The notes under the pieces were generated by a model. It saw only the letters and a program-made list of their open reading frames with translations, was not told the origin of the DNA and did not search any database. A program made the translations under genes and the position numbers. A stretch of DNA of 64,000 nucleotides, from the NCBI RefSeq assembly GCF_004795835.1, contig NZ_CP039249.1:2455001-2519000 (forward strand), read 5' to 3'. The DNA is from Sphingomonas sp. PAMC26645. Its GTDB lineage: Bacteria; Pseudomonadota; Alphaproteobacteria; Sphingomonadales; Sphingomonadaceae. Every line of letters begins with the position of its first letter. Within the stretch, counting starts at the first letter, position 1. Shown piece by piece: positions 43,749 to 53,700 of the stretch.

Positions 43749-46559
43749 TCAGTCCGCCTTGATGCCGTAGCGCGCATACCGCCTGTCGACGCTCGGTAGA
43801 AGCCGCCGTGCAATCGCGAATTCCTTCGTCGCTTCGGGTCGCCGGTCCGATTTCGCCAACACGATTCCGCGCATGAAATGGCTTTCCGCCTGATTGGGTG
43901 TCGACGCCAGCACCGCGTCGAGATCGGCCAGCGCCTGCTCGTACTTTCCGAGCCGATACCAGACCATCGCCCGGCTATCGAGCGGACCACTCGTGTCGGT
44001 GCTCAACTCGATCGCCCCCGTACAGTCTTTCAACGCACTGTCGATCATGACCATGCGCGTTCCCTTGGCCCAGCACCGTGCGTTCATCAGCGACGGTGAA
44101 CCCGGCTTGTCCGCGATCAGGCTGTCGAACAACACGAGTGCTGCGGTGACGTCGCCATATTCTCCGAGCAGGCCGGCCTTGGCTTCGCGAAACGCGTTGC
44201 GCATGCTGCCGCCCAGCGCGATGCGCTGATCCAGGAGCGCCAGCGCTCCGGGCATGTCGCCGCCTTCGGCCTTCAGGTCGCTGAGCTGGCCGATCGCCTG
44301 TTGCGACGAAGGATCCAGGGCACGCGCTGCTTCCGCGTCCTTGAGCGCCGCCGCCATGTCGCCCAACTCGTGCGACTCCGTCGAGCGTTGGAGATAGAGG
44401 TCGATCGTCGGGGCGATCGCGATCGCGTGCGTCAGGTCGGCGACGGCACCGCGGCGATCGCCCACGCCGCTTCTGAGTGATGCGCGGCTGGTATAGCCGC
44501 TGGCTTCGTCGGGATCGTCGGCGATCGACTTCGCAAAGATCGCCTCGATCGCCCTCAGTTGCGTGGCGCCGGGCGGGTCGATGGCGTTGATGTCCCAGCG
44601 CCGCCGCGTGTCGGCCGAGGCGACGATACGTGGTGCGCGGGCCTTCGCGGTCGTCAGGGCATCGCGCTCCGCCGGAATGCGGGCAACCGCGATCTCGCCG
44701 CCGACCGTGTCGATCCGCTCGTCGAGCGTGAACATACCGTTCGCCAAGCTGGCGCTGCGAACGATGTCATACCCGGCAATGTTCGCCTTGAGATCGGGCT
44801 CCCCCTCTAATGCGAACGCCCGGCCACCGTCGGGGAGGCGCAACCGCAAGCGATAGCGCATACCGTCGGGTTGGTTGACCAGAACGGGAACGGACGCCCA
44901 GGTCGCCTTGCTGCGGTCGGGATCGAAATTGACCTGATCGATCAGCCTGTCGACCGCGCGCTTGCGGCGACGGTCGTCGGTCGTCCAGATCGTGCTCGTC
45001 GCGCCGCGCGCCTTCAGCGTGACCGCACCGGTAATGGGATCGGACGTGATCGACGTATCGACGAATTGCCCTTCGCCCAGGAAGCCCTGCAGGAACTGCC
45101 CGACGGCCTGGCGCTGCTCTTTCTCGCCCAACTGGGTCTTGGCCATCGTCAGCATCGCCGCCGGTCGCCCGTGGACGATCGCCGTCGCCTCGAACGCACT
45201 CGGCAAGTCGACGCTGGCGGTTTCGTCCGCCTCGACGATCAAATCGATCACCGGACGCGCATTTGCGTGCGTCGCGATCCTGAGCAGCGCGGCACCGTCG
45301 GCGCGGATCGGCAGGACATAGCCGACGTCGGGCGTGTCGTGGATATCCGCAAGCCTCGAACCGGCGCCCGTCCCATCGAGCCACAGGGTCTGCCCGTCGA
45401 TCGTCGCCTTCACGAAGACATGGTTGAAAGCCGCCGCGCTCGGCAGCCTCTCGGCCACGAAGTCCCCCGATCCGACGGCGGCGAGGACCGGCTCGGCATC
45501 GATCCCCATCGCCCGCAGCATCGACAGCAACAGCACCGTCTTCGCCTTGCAGTCGCCGTAGCGAACCTCCCACGTCCGCGCGGGTTTCTGCGGAACATAG
45601 TTCCCGCCGTCCATCCCGACGGCAAGATAGCGGATCTTGTCCTGGACGAGTTCCAGCGCGCGTTCGGCCCTGCCGATCGGCGTCGCATCCGCCTTCATGA
45701 TCGCGTCGACCTCGGTCCTCAGCGGGGAGCCGGGCGCGATGGCGTTGGCTTCCGCGCCATATAGCGGTGCGAAGGTCTTCGAGACGTCCGCCCAGTCGGC
45801 GAACGTGGCGAATTCGATCATCGGCGGATGCCGGAACCGACTTGGCGCATCCTGCGGCATCTCAACCGGCTTCGGCGCGGGCAGGGCCAGGTCGAGCACG
45901 GTGTATTGCCCGTCGCGGATCGGCACGGCCTTGACGCCGTCGGCTTCCAGCTTCCAGCGCGGTGGCGTCGCGGTCGGCCACGATATGCGTGCGCGAGCGA
46001 AGGCGACCCGCGCGGGTAGGGCGATCATCGGAACGACGTTCTGCACGCGCCCACCCAGCGCGGTGTCTTTCGATGTCGTCGACGCCCGCAACCGCAGGAT
46101 GTCGCCGACCTGAAGACCTTCGACCGCCAGCGTCGCCGTCAGGATACCCGTCAATTCGCGCTGTTCGAGCGCCTGTTCGCGCCGCAAGACCGTGAACTTC
46201 TGTCCGTTCGCCAGCAGGTCGATACGCTGGCTCCCGCGCCAGATCGCCAGTTCGTGGACGATGATGTCGCCCTTGTCCGGCGCCCAGGGCAAGGCAAGCG
46301 ACGTCGCCTGCGCCAGCATCTCCGGCGACGTGATGTGCGACGCGACATCTATGTAGGACCACAGCCGCCCGTCCTCGATCCGTTGCTGCGTATCGAAGAT
46401 CACCAGCGCCGGCGTATCTGCGCCTGTCTTCGCCGCGTCCGGCAGCACGGCCGGAATGATCCAGCCGGGCGCGGGCTGATACAAGGGAAGGTCGCTGGCC
46501 TGCGCCGCAGATGTCGCCATGCACCCCAGCGACACCGCTGCAACCACTATACTTCGCAC
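43749..46559 (-). CDS. DUF3857 / transglutaminase-like / TPR protein
   Basis: Exported protein of 936 residues. A Sec signal (MRSIVVAAVSLGCMATSAAQA) leads to a DUF3857 beta domain (about 45-235), then a transglutaminase-like core with Cys337 (RYGDCKAKT), His380 (FNHVFVKA) and Asp395 (LWLDGTG), the papain-like triad. A further beta domain follows, and the C-terminal third carries tetratricopeptide-like repeats (for example around EASGYTSRASLRSGVGDRRG). Such proteins are periplasmic or outer-membrane associated; some family members cut or cross-link protein substrates, but none is known for this one. The GTG at 46559 has a G-rich site seven bases ahead; the frame is open further upstream with no signal. 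No partner gene follows. Confidence 0.87.
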   Translation of the reverse strand: MRSIVVAAVSLGCMATSAAQASDLPLYQPAPGWIIPAVLPDAAKTGADTPALVIFDTQQRIEDGRLWSYIDVASHITSPEMLAQATSLALPWAPDKGDIIVHELAIWRGSQRIDLLANGQKFTVLRREQALEQRELTGILTATLAVEGLQVGDILRLRASTTSKDTALGGRVQNVVPMIALPARVAFARARISWPTATPPRWKLEADGVKAVPIRDGQYTVLDLALPAPKPVEMPQDAPSRFRHPPMIEFATFADWADVSKTFAPLYGAEANAIAPGSPLRTEVDAIMKADATPIGRAERALELVQDKIRYLAVGMDGGNYVPQKPARTWEVRYGDCKAKTVLLLSMLRAMGIDAEPVLAAVGSGDFVAERLPSAAAFNHVFVKATIDGQTLWLDGTGAGSRLADIHDTPDVGYVLPIRADGAALLRIATHANARPVIDLIVEADETASVDLPSAFEATAIVHGRPAAMLTMAKTQLGEKEQRQAVGQFLQGFLGEGQFVDTSITSDPITGAVTLKARGATSTIWTTDDRRRKRAVDRLIDQVNFDPDRSKATWASVPVLVNQPDGMRYRLRLRLPDGGRAFALEGEPDLKANIAGYDIVRSASLANGMFTLDERIDTVGGEIAVARIPAERDALTTAKARAPRIVASADTRRRWDINAIDPPGATQLRAIEAIFAKSIADDPDEASGYTSRASLRSGVGDRRGAVADLTHAIAIAPTIDLYLQRSTESHELGDMAAALKDAEAARALDPSSQQAIGQLSDLKAEGGDMPGALALLDQRIALGGSMRNAFREAKAGLLGEYGDVTAALVLFDSLIADKPGSPSLMNARCWAKGTRMVMIDSALKDCTGAIELSTDTSGPLDSRAMVWYRLGKYEQALADLDAVLASTPNQAESHFMRGIVLAKSDRRPEATKEFAIARRLLPSVDRRYARYGIKAD

Positions 46560-46714
46560 AATTCGGCCCCCCGATAGTCCCCGCGCAGACGATATCGGCA
46601 AATTCGTTCGCAAGCCCAGAGAAATCGAAGATAGATGAGCGACACGCGCAAATCGCTGTCGATGTCGGTCAACTCTTGCCGCATCTGCGGAGTCGGGATC
46701 GGCCCGCCAGCGCT

Positions 46715-47680
46715 CTATTCCGCGGGCAAGCGATCGTTCTTGGGCGGCGTCGGTTCGCCGATCGCGTCCAGCATCGTCGTGATCCGCCGAAACTCGTCCC
46801 GCAGTGCCGGCACGGCATGGTCGATGAACGCGCGAACGACGCCCCGGCTTCCCCGGTCCGGATGGAACACGAGGTGCGCCGGCTGCGGTGGTGGCTCGAA
46901 TGCTGTCAGAACGGTGACGAGGCGGCCTGTCCCCAGGTCTTCCGCCACCTGATATCCCCGGGTGCGCACCAGCCCGAGGCCGCGAACCGCCGCATCGATA
47001 CCCGCGCCCGCATTGTTCAGGCTCAGGCGGGTCCGAACCCGGATCGATCGGACGCGGGCGCGCTCGGTCTCCGATCCGAACGACCAGAGTTCGCCATCGC
47101 CTTCGACGTTCAACCCGACGCAATCGAACCGACCCAGATCCTGCGGCGTCGCCGGTATGCCGCACCGCGCGACATAGTCGGGCGAGGCGCAGACGAGCGT
47201 CCGAACGTCGCCAAGCTTGGTCGCAGTCATCGTCGAGTCCGGCAGTGGTGCCAGCCGAACCGCCATGTCCACGCCTTCGCCGATCAGATCGACGAGGCGG
47301 TTGACCAGCAACACGCGCGCACTGGTCGACGGCTCGCGACGCAGGAACGTTTCGAGCACCGGCATCACCTTCAGCCGTCCGAAGAGCTCCGGGGCGGTCA
47401 GGACGAAACTGCCACGCATCGGGCCTTCAGACGGGGCGGGCGCGATGTCGCCGAGCCGCAGCAGCACGTCGCGCCATACTGCCACGTGCCGTTCCCCCGC
47501 CGAGGTCAGGTGCAGCCGACGCGTCGACCGGAGCAATAGCGCTTCGCCGGCAATGCCCTCCAGCAACGCGATGGCCCGAGTCACGCTGGCCGCAGACCGA
47601 CCATGCCGACGCCCGGCGGCGGCTAGCGATCCTTCGTCGACCGAGGCCACGAACAATTTCATCGCATCGAGCCGGTCCAT
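46715..47680 (-). CDS. LysR-family transcriptional regulator
   Basis: Regulator of 321 residues. The N-terminal winged HTH reads MDRLDAMKLFVASVDEGSLAAAGRRHGRSAASVTRAIALLE, with TSAGERHV shortly after, and a type-2 periplasmic-binding effector domain begins near FVLTAPELFGRL. It belongs to the CrgA-like LysR group that usually controls the divergent neighbour, here the exported alpha/beta hydrolase starting 92 bases away. ATG 47680 matches the family start although its ribosome site is weak; longer starts (47713, TTG 47758) would add residues without homology. Effector unknown. Confidence 0.92.
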   Translation of the reverse strand: MDRLDAMKLFVASVDEGSLAAAGRRHGRSAASVTRAIALLEGIAGEALLLRSTRRLHLTSAGERHVAVWRDVLLRLGDIAPAPSEGPMRGSFVLTAPELFGRLKVMPVLETFLRREPSTSARVLLVNRLVDLIGEGVDMAVRLAPLPDSTMTATKLGDVRTLVCASPDYVARCGIPATPQDLGRFDCVGLNVEGDGELWSFGSETERARVRSIRVRTRLSLNNAGAGIDAAVRGLGLVRTRGYQVAEDLGTGRLVTVLTAFEPPPQPAHLVFHPDRGSRGVVRAFIDHAVPALRDEFRRITTMLDAIGEPTPPKNDRLPAE

Positions 47681-47772
47681 CGTTGCGGAGCCTGCAACTG
47701 AGCCTGCCGGCATGCAAGCATTATGATCCGTGCTGAAACGATTATCTGGAGTATTCAACGAAGGACAACGCC

Positions 47773-48768
47773 ATGAGAACGAACCTGACTACGCCGACCC
47801 GCCGAGGTGTCATGTCTGCCTTGGCCACCGGTCCTGCAGTCCTGGCGGCGGCGCGCGCGACCGTCGCGGACGCGTCGCGCGTCGCCACGTCACCGAAGAA
47901 TGCGTCGGCGGCATCCGTCCGGTATCGCAGGCAGAAAGTCGGCGACGTCGATCTGTTCTACCGAGAGGCAGGGCCGGTCGACGCGCCGGTCATCCTGCTT
48001 CTCCATGGGTTCCCGACGGCGAGCCACATGTTCCGCGACCTGCTCCCGCAACTGGCCGACCGGTTTCGGGTCATCGCGCCGGACCTGCCCGGGTTCGGCC
48101 AGACCAAGGCGCCGCCGCGGGGGACATTCGCCTATACGTTCGATGCCTTGGCGACCGTGGTCGGCGGTTTCGTCGAGGCACTCGGCCTGACGCGGTACGC
48201 GCTCTACATCTTCGATTATGGCGCGCCTGTCGGTCTGCGTCTCGCGATGCGCCATCCTGAACGCGTCTCGGCGATCGTCTCGCAGAACGGCAACGCGTAC
48301 GTCGAGGGCTTCAGCGACCAATGGGGACCGTGGGAGGCGTATTGGCGCGATCCGAGCGCAAGCAACCGCGAAGCCTGCCGGTCTTCTCTCGCGCCGGACA
48401 CGATCCGGAACTGGCAATACGGCACCGGTGCCGATCCGCTCCGACTATCACCCGACGGCTACGAGCTCGACATCGCCTATATGGCGCGACCGGGTGCGGA
48501 CGAGATCCAGCTCGACCTGATCCTCGACTACCGGACCAACGTCGCACTCTACCCCGCCTTCCAGGCGTACCTGCGCAAACATCGTCCGGCGCTGCTGGCA
48601 GTCTGGGGTCGGCATGACCCGGCGTTCCTGCCAGCCGGCGCCACGGCTTATCGCCGCGACGTCCCGGACGCGGAGGTCCACCTTCTCGACACCGGCCACT
48701 TTGCGCTGGAAACACACCATGCCGAGATCGCGGCGTTGATGCGGGGCTTCCTCGTACGGGGGACCTGA
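47773..48768 (+). CDS. Exported alpha/beta hydrolase (haloalkane-dehalogenase/epoxide-hydrolase-like)
   Basis: Hydrolase of 331 residues with an Asp nucleophile, Asp148 in YIFDYGAPVG, in place of the Ser of esterases, as in haloalkane dehalogenases and epoxide hydrolases. LLHGFPTASHMFR (about 77-88) forms the oxyanion loop and the catalytic His is in LLDTGHFALE. The halide-binding Trp next to the nucleophile in dehalogenases is Tyr here. The N-terminus TTPTRRGVMSAL and following Ala-rich stretch look like a twin-arginine signal, so the enzyme is probably exported folded. Divergent from a LysR regulator, which probably induces it. Native substrate unknown. Confidence 0.87.
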   Translation: MRTNLTTPTRRGVMSALATGPAVLAAARATVADASRVATSPKNASAASVRYRRQKVGDVDLFYREAGPVDAPVILLLHGFPTASHMFRDLLPQLADRFRVIAPDLPGFGQTKAPPRGTFAYTFDALATVVGGFVEALGLTRYALYIFDYGAPVGLRLAMRHPERVSAIVSQNGNAYVEGFSDQWGPWEAYWRDPSASNREACRSSLAPDTIRNWQYGTGADPLRLSPDGYELDIAYMARPGADEIQLDLILDYRTNVALYPAFQAYLRKHRPALLAVWGRHDPAFLPAGATAYRRDVPDAEVHLLDTGHFALETHHAEIAALMRGFLVRGT

Positions 48769-48794
48769 GACGATCCCCGGGCGGGGCTGCAAAG

Positions 48795-50570
48795 TCAGCC
48801 GCGTTCGGGCTCGGCCGCCGTATCGCGTTCGGCAAGCCAGATTGCGAACGGCGCGGCTTCCATCGGGCGCGCGAACCAGAAGCCCTGCGCCTCCTCACAA
48901 CCGAGCTGCGTCAGGATCGCGGCTGCCTCTGCGGTCTCGATCCCCTCGGCCACCACGCGGTAGCCGAGCTTGTGCGCTAGCCCGATCATCGTCTCGACAA
49001 GGACAAAGTCGGGCCCGGCCGCTTCGGTGAGGTTGCGCATGAAGGCCTGGTCGATCTTCACGATCCGCGCGGGCAGGCGCTGGAGATAGGCGAGGCTGCT
49101 GTGTCCCGTCCCGAAATCGTCGATCGCAAGGCAAATGCCCGCTTCCGCCAGTTCGCGCAGCATCGCCAGTGCTTGGTCGGGCTGGTCCATGATCGCGCTT
49201 TCGGTCAGCTCGATCTCCAGCCGCTCGGGCCGCAGATCGCGCTTGAACAAGGCCAGCTGGATCCGGTCGATCAGGTCGGCCTCGCCGAGATTGGCGGCGG
49301 AGATGTTGACCGACAGGACCGGCGCGATCCCAGCACAATTCCAGGCCGCCATCTGATCCATCGCCGCATCGATCACCCACTGCGTCGTCGCGCGCGCCAG
49401 CGAGGTCTCTTCGATGATCGGGATGAACTCGGCGGGCGACACCTCGCCCAGTCGAGGGTGTTGCCAGCGCAGCAACGCTTCCGCGCCCAGGCACCGTCCC
49501 GTCGCGAGCTCGATCCGTGGTTGGTACACCAGTCGCAACTGGTCGCCGGCTTCGAGTGCGGCGCCGAAATCCTGCAACAGGCCGTATTGGCGGCGGTGGG
49601 CGATGTCGTTGGCGGGCGAATGCAGTGCGATCGCGCCATCGGCGTTGCGTGCGTCCTGTGCAGCGCTGGCCGCCCCCCTCAGCACGTCGTCGGCCGAAAC
49701 GCTGCCGATGACGAACGACCGGACGCCGATCGCGACGTTCGTGACGAAGCGTACCGACGACGTGGCATGCATCGTCTCGAAGCTCGACCGGAGCAGCGAA
49801 ACATAGGCCAGCTCCTCGACACCCGGCGGTGAGATGAACGCGAACTGCGCGCTGCCAACCTGATAGGCGACGCGACCCGGCCCCAGCGCCACGCGCAGCG
49901 CCTGCGACGCCTCCCGGATGAAATCGTCGACGCGGGCAACACCCAACGCACGCACGATCCGGCTGATTTGATCTTCGCGCGCCATGTCGACCACCACCGC
50001 GAACCGGTGCTCGCCCGGATGGTCCCGCTCCAGATCCATCAGGTCGTCGCGGAACTGGTTCCGGGTCGGCATGCCGGTGACCGGATCGATCCGTCCGAAG
50101 GCGTGCTGCAGCTCGATCTGCGCCATCACCATCGCCGCCAGATCGACCAGCGCGGCAAGCTCGGCCTCGGTTGCCTTGCGCGGTTCGGTCCCCAATACGC
50201 AAAGCGATCCGAGGCCGTAGCCATCGCTGGTGACCAACGGCGCGCCGGCATAGAAGCGCGTTCCGGCACGACCGAGCACGCTGTCGGCGTAACACGCGTC
50301 GGCCTGAAAATCCTCGATGACGAGCGGCTGGGTCGACTCGGCGACCTGCGCGCAGGGCGCCTTATCGCGCGGGATGCTGCGATGCTCGACGCCTACGCGC
50401 GACTTGAACCATTGCCGGTCGCGATCCGTCAGCGACACCGCAGCCACCGGCAATCCGAAGATCTGGCTGGCCATCCGGGTTATCCGATCGAATCCCTCGC
50501 TGGCCGGGGTATCGAGCAACTTCAGCTGGTACAGGGCGTCCAGCCGAGCCTCTTCGTGATGGTCGCGCAC
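48795..50570 (-). CDS. GAF-GGDEF-EAL c-di-GMP phosphodiesterase
   Basis: Cytoplasmic signalling protein of 591 residues. A GAF domain (about 20-155, with IPRDKAPCAQ and FYAGAPL) is followed by a GGDEF domain whose active loop is GSAQF (239-243) instead of GG[D/E]EF, so it cannot make c-di-GMP and is probably regulatory. The EAL domain keeps its catalytic residues: E364-A-L-L-R368, Asn422, Glu457 (ELTES), Asp484-Asp485 (DDFGTG), Lys505 and Glu542. It should therefore cleave c-di-GMP to pGpG, controlled by the GAF sensor, and influence attachment or motility. GTG start at 50570 has AAGGA five bases ahead. Divergent from the macroglobulin operon. Confidence 0.92.
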   Translation of the reverse strand: MRDHHEEARLDALYQLKLLDTPASEGFDRITRMASQIFGLPVAAVSLTDRDRQWFKSRVGVEHRSIPRDKAPCAQVAESTQPLVIEDFQADACYADSVLGRAGTRFYAGAPLVTSDGYGLGSLCVLGTEPRKATEAELAALVDLAAMVMAQIELQHAFGRIDPVTGMPTRNQFRDDLMDLERDHPGEHRFAVVVDMAREDQISRIVRALGVARVDDFIREASQALRVALGPGRVAYQVGSAQFAFISPPGVEELAYVSLLRSSFETMHATSSVRFVTNVAIGVRSFVIGSVSADDVLRGAASAAQDARNADGAIALHSPANDIAHRRQYGLLQDFGAALEAGDQLRLVYQPRIELATGRCLGAEALLRWQHPRLGEVSPAEFIPIIEETSLARATTQWVIDAAMDQMAAWNCAGIAPVLSVNISAANLGEADLIDRIQLALFKRDLRPERLEIELTESAIMDQPDQALAMLRELAEAGICLAIDDFGTGHSSLAYLQRLPARIVKIDQAFMRNLTEAAGPDFVLVETMIGLAHKLGYRVVAEGIETAEAAAILTQLGCEEAQGFWFARPMEAAPFAIWLAERDTAAEPERG

Positions 50571-50601
50571 ACGATTCCTTTCACGTTCCCCTCTATAATC
50601 A

Positions 50602-50658
50602 AAACCTTAATGGTTTAATCCATGTCAGACTAGATAAATGAAACCTAGGTTTATCTAG
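50602..50658. promoter_or_regulatory. Nested palindromes upstream of macroglobulin operon
   Basis: CTAGATAAA (50630-50638) and TTTATCTAG (50650-50658) are perfect 9-bp arms; inside them AAACCTAGGTTT (50641-50652) is a perfect 12-bp palindrome sharing part of the right arm. About 30 bases earlier, AAACC-N5-GGTTT (50602-50616) repeats the same half-sites. The region is AT-rich in a GC-rich genome and lies 76 to 132 bases before the macroglobulin start and 32-88 bases from the divergent EAL gene. It is probably a repressor or activator site for one or both promoters. Confidence 0.55.
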
Positions 50659-50733
50659 CGCTACTCGGGCGGGGCCCTGTTAAGTCTGGACTAGCGCCGC
50701 CCGGCCCCTATTCTGTTGGCGGGGAGAGCGGGC

Positions 50734-53700
50734 ATGCGATTTGCGAGACTGTGGGCGGCGCTAGCGATCGTCGTCGCGCCGGTTGCCGCGTTCGGGGGCG
50801 ATACGCCACACGTCACGCTTGCCACGCCCAACATCTCGGACGGCACGATCACACGCTTTACCGTGCGGTTCAGCGCCGCGATCGTCCCGCTGGGCGATCC
50901 GCGCGCCGCCTCGCCGCTGAAGATCGAGTGCGCAGTGCCGGGCGAAGGGCGCTGGGCGGATCAGCAGACCTATGTCTGGGACTTCGCGCAGCCCTTGCCG
51001 GGCGGAACGCGCTGTACGCTCGCGACGCGCGAAGGACTCAAGAGCGCGGCTGGATACGGCGTCGACACGGAGAGCTTCACCGTCGATGCCGGTGGTCCGA
51101 TCGTCCGCGCGGTGCTGCCCGGCGAAGGCGATATCGAGGAGGATCAGGTGTTCCTGGTCGCCGCGAACATGCTCGCGACCCGTGGGTCGATCGCCGCCAA
51201 CGCCTATTGCGCGGTCGACGGGATCGGCGAGAAGATCGCGGTCGACGTGCTCGCGCCCGATCTGCCCGGCAAGCTGCTCGCCGGGTTGGGCAACAACTAC
51301 GCAGTCACTAATTTCCTCGAAAGCGCCGGGCTGCCCAAGACGATCCCCGCCGATGCCGCGTCGCGCCAGCGTGCACTGGCCGGCATTACAGCGCTGAAAT
51401 GCCGTCGCCCCCTGCCGCCCGGCCGCGACATGGCGCTGGTCTGGGGTAGCAACATCGCCAGCGCCGGGGGCAAGCTCGCCGGCGCCGACCAGCGGTTCGA
51501 CTTCACCGTTCGGAAACCCTTCACCGCGCGGTTCGAATGCTCGCGCGTCAACACCGCGGCGGGATGCAGCCCGGTCGAGAAGGCGTATCTGCGGTTCTCC
51601 GCGCCGGTCCCGATGAGCGCGGCGACGCAGGTCCGCCTGACGCTTGCCGACGGCAAGTCTGTCGCGCCCGTGTTCAGCGACGAGGAGAAGACCCGCGCGA
51701 CGATCGAACAGATCAGGTTCGCGGCACCCTTGCCCTTCGCGACGCGTGGCAACGTGTCGATCCCCGCGGACCTCAAGGACGAAAGCGGCCGGATCCTTGC
51801 AAACAGCGAACGCTTTCCGCTCGAGGTGAAGTTCGACGAAGCCCCGCCGCTCGTCAAGTTCGCGGCTGATTTCGGCATCCTCGAGGCGAAACAGGGCGGC
51901 GTGCTGCCCGTTACCGTCCGCAACGTCGAGCCGTCGCTGCAAGGCCAGACCGCGGGCATCGGCGGCCAGCGGCTGCGCGTGGGCGGCACCGACGGCGAGA
52001 TCGCTGCGTGGCTGCGGCGCGTCGAGGAGGCGGGCAAGACCGACTACCAGACGATCGAGCGCAAGGGCGCCGAGCCGCTCCAGATCAACCATACCGGTGA
52101 GAAGCCGCTGCTGTTCGGGAGCGGTGGCGGAGGCGCGGGCGATCCGTTCAAGCTCGATCTGCCGGGCAAGGGCAAGGATTTCGAGGTCGTCGGACTTCCG
52201 CTCGGCAAGCCCGGCTTCTACGTCGTCGAACTCGCCAGCCCGACGCTCGGCCGTGCGCTGCTCGGTCGCGACGTGCCGCGCTATGTCGCGAGCGCGGCGC
52301 TGGTCACCGATCTGGCCGTGCATTTCGAATGGGGACGCGATCGCTCGCTCGCCTGGGTCACGCGGCTGTCGACCGGCAAGCCGGTGGCGAACGCGGTGGT
52401 GCAGGTCAGCGACAGCTGCACGGGCAAGCCACTCGCGCGCGGCGCGACCGACAGGAGCGGCGGGCTGATGGTCGCGCGCGGGCTGCCCGAACCCGAGACC
52501 TATGGCAGCTGCAAGGGCGAGGGTTCGCCGCATCCACTAATGATCTCGGCGCGTACTGGCGACGATTTCAGCTTCACGCTGACCGACTGGGGCGAGGGCA
52601 TCCGGCCGTTCGACTTCGACCTGTCCTATGGCTATTCGGCGGCGACCGACATCATCCACACCGTGTTCGATCGCGCTTTGGTCCGCCAGGGCGAGACGAT
52701 CCACATGAAGCACATCCTGCGCCGCCCCGACGCGCGCGGCTTCTCGTTGGCGCCGGGCTTTACCGGCACGCTTCGGCTGTCGCATCGCGGCTCCGACACG
52801 CAGTTCGAGATGCCTGTGACGATCGGCGCCAACGGCACCGGCGAAACCGTCTGGACCGCCCCTAAGGGCGCGCCGATGGGGGATTACGACTTGGTCTTCG
52901 TCGTTGGCGACACCACCAGCGAGTCCGCGCAGTCGTTCAAGGTCGACGAATACCGCCTGCCGACGATGCGCGCGAGCGTGACCGGGCCGAAGACCGCATT
53001 GATCAAACCACGGACCGCGCAGCTCGATCTGTTCGCCGGCTATCTCTCGGGCGGCGGTGCTCCCGACTTGCCGGTCGACGTCCGCATCGGCTGGTTCGCG
53101 CACAGTGCGACGCCTGTCGGCTATGACAAGTTCAGCTTCGGCGGCGAACCGATCACCGAGGGCGTCAAGCCGCTCGACGGCGAGGGCGAGGATGCGAAGA
53201 CGCCGTTGCCGCCGACGCAGATGTTGCCGGCGACGCTCGGCAGCGACGGTACGCGGCGGATGACCGTCGACATGCCGCAAACGCTGCCCGGCACGACCGA
53301 TATGCAGGTCGAGATGGATTACCGCGATGCCAATGGCGAGACGCTGACTGCCTCGAAATCGATCCCGATCTACGCCTCGGGCGTGCAGCTCGGCGTCGCC
53401 ACCGATGGCTGGATGATGCGCGCGGACGATCTGCGCCTGCGCTTCGTCGCGCTCGATACCGACGGCAAGCCGATCAAGGGGCAGAAGCTGTCGGTCGCGC
53501 TCTACAATCGCCAGATCCTGACCGCTCGGCGGCGGTTGATCGGTGGGTTCTATGCCTATGACAACCGGATGCGGACGACGAAGCTGTCGGCGTCGTGCAG
53601 CGCGACGACCGATGCGCAGGGGCTCGCGCAGTGCAAGGCGGATCCGGGCGTCTCGGGCGAGATCTACGCGGTCGTCACCACCACCGACGCCGACGGCAAC

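Noticed and set aside
47721..47746. Imperfect symmetry in the LysR-hydrolase gap as a LysR site
   Set aside because: The half-sites match only loosely and lack the T-N11-A pattern, so I would not annotate it.
50607..50618. TTAA pairs in the EAL/macroglobulin promoter as a CtrA binding site
   Set aside because: The spacing is four bases; CtrA sites need seven.
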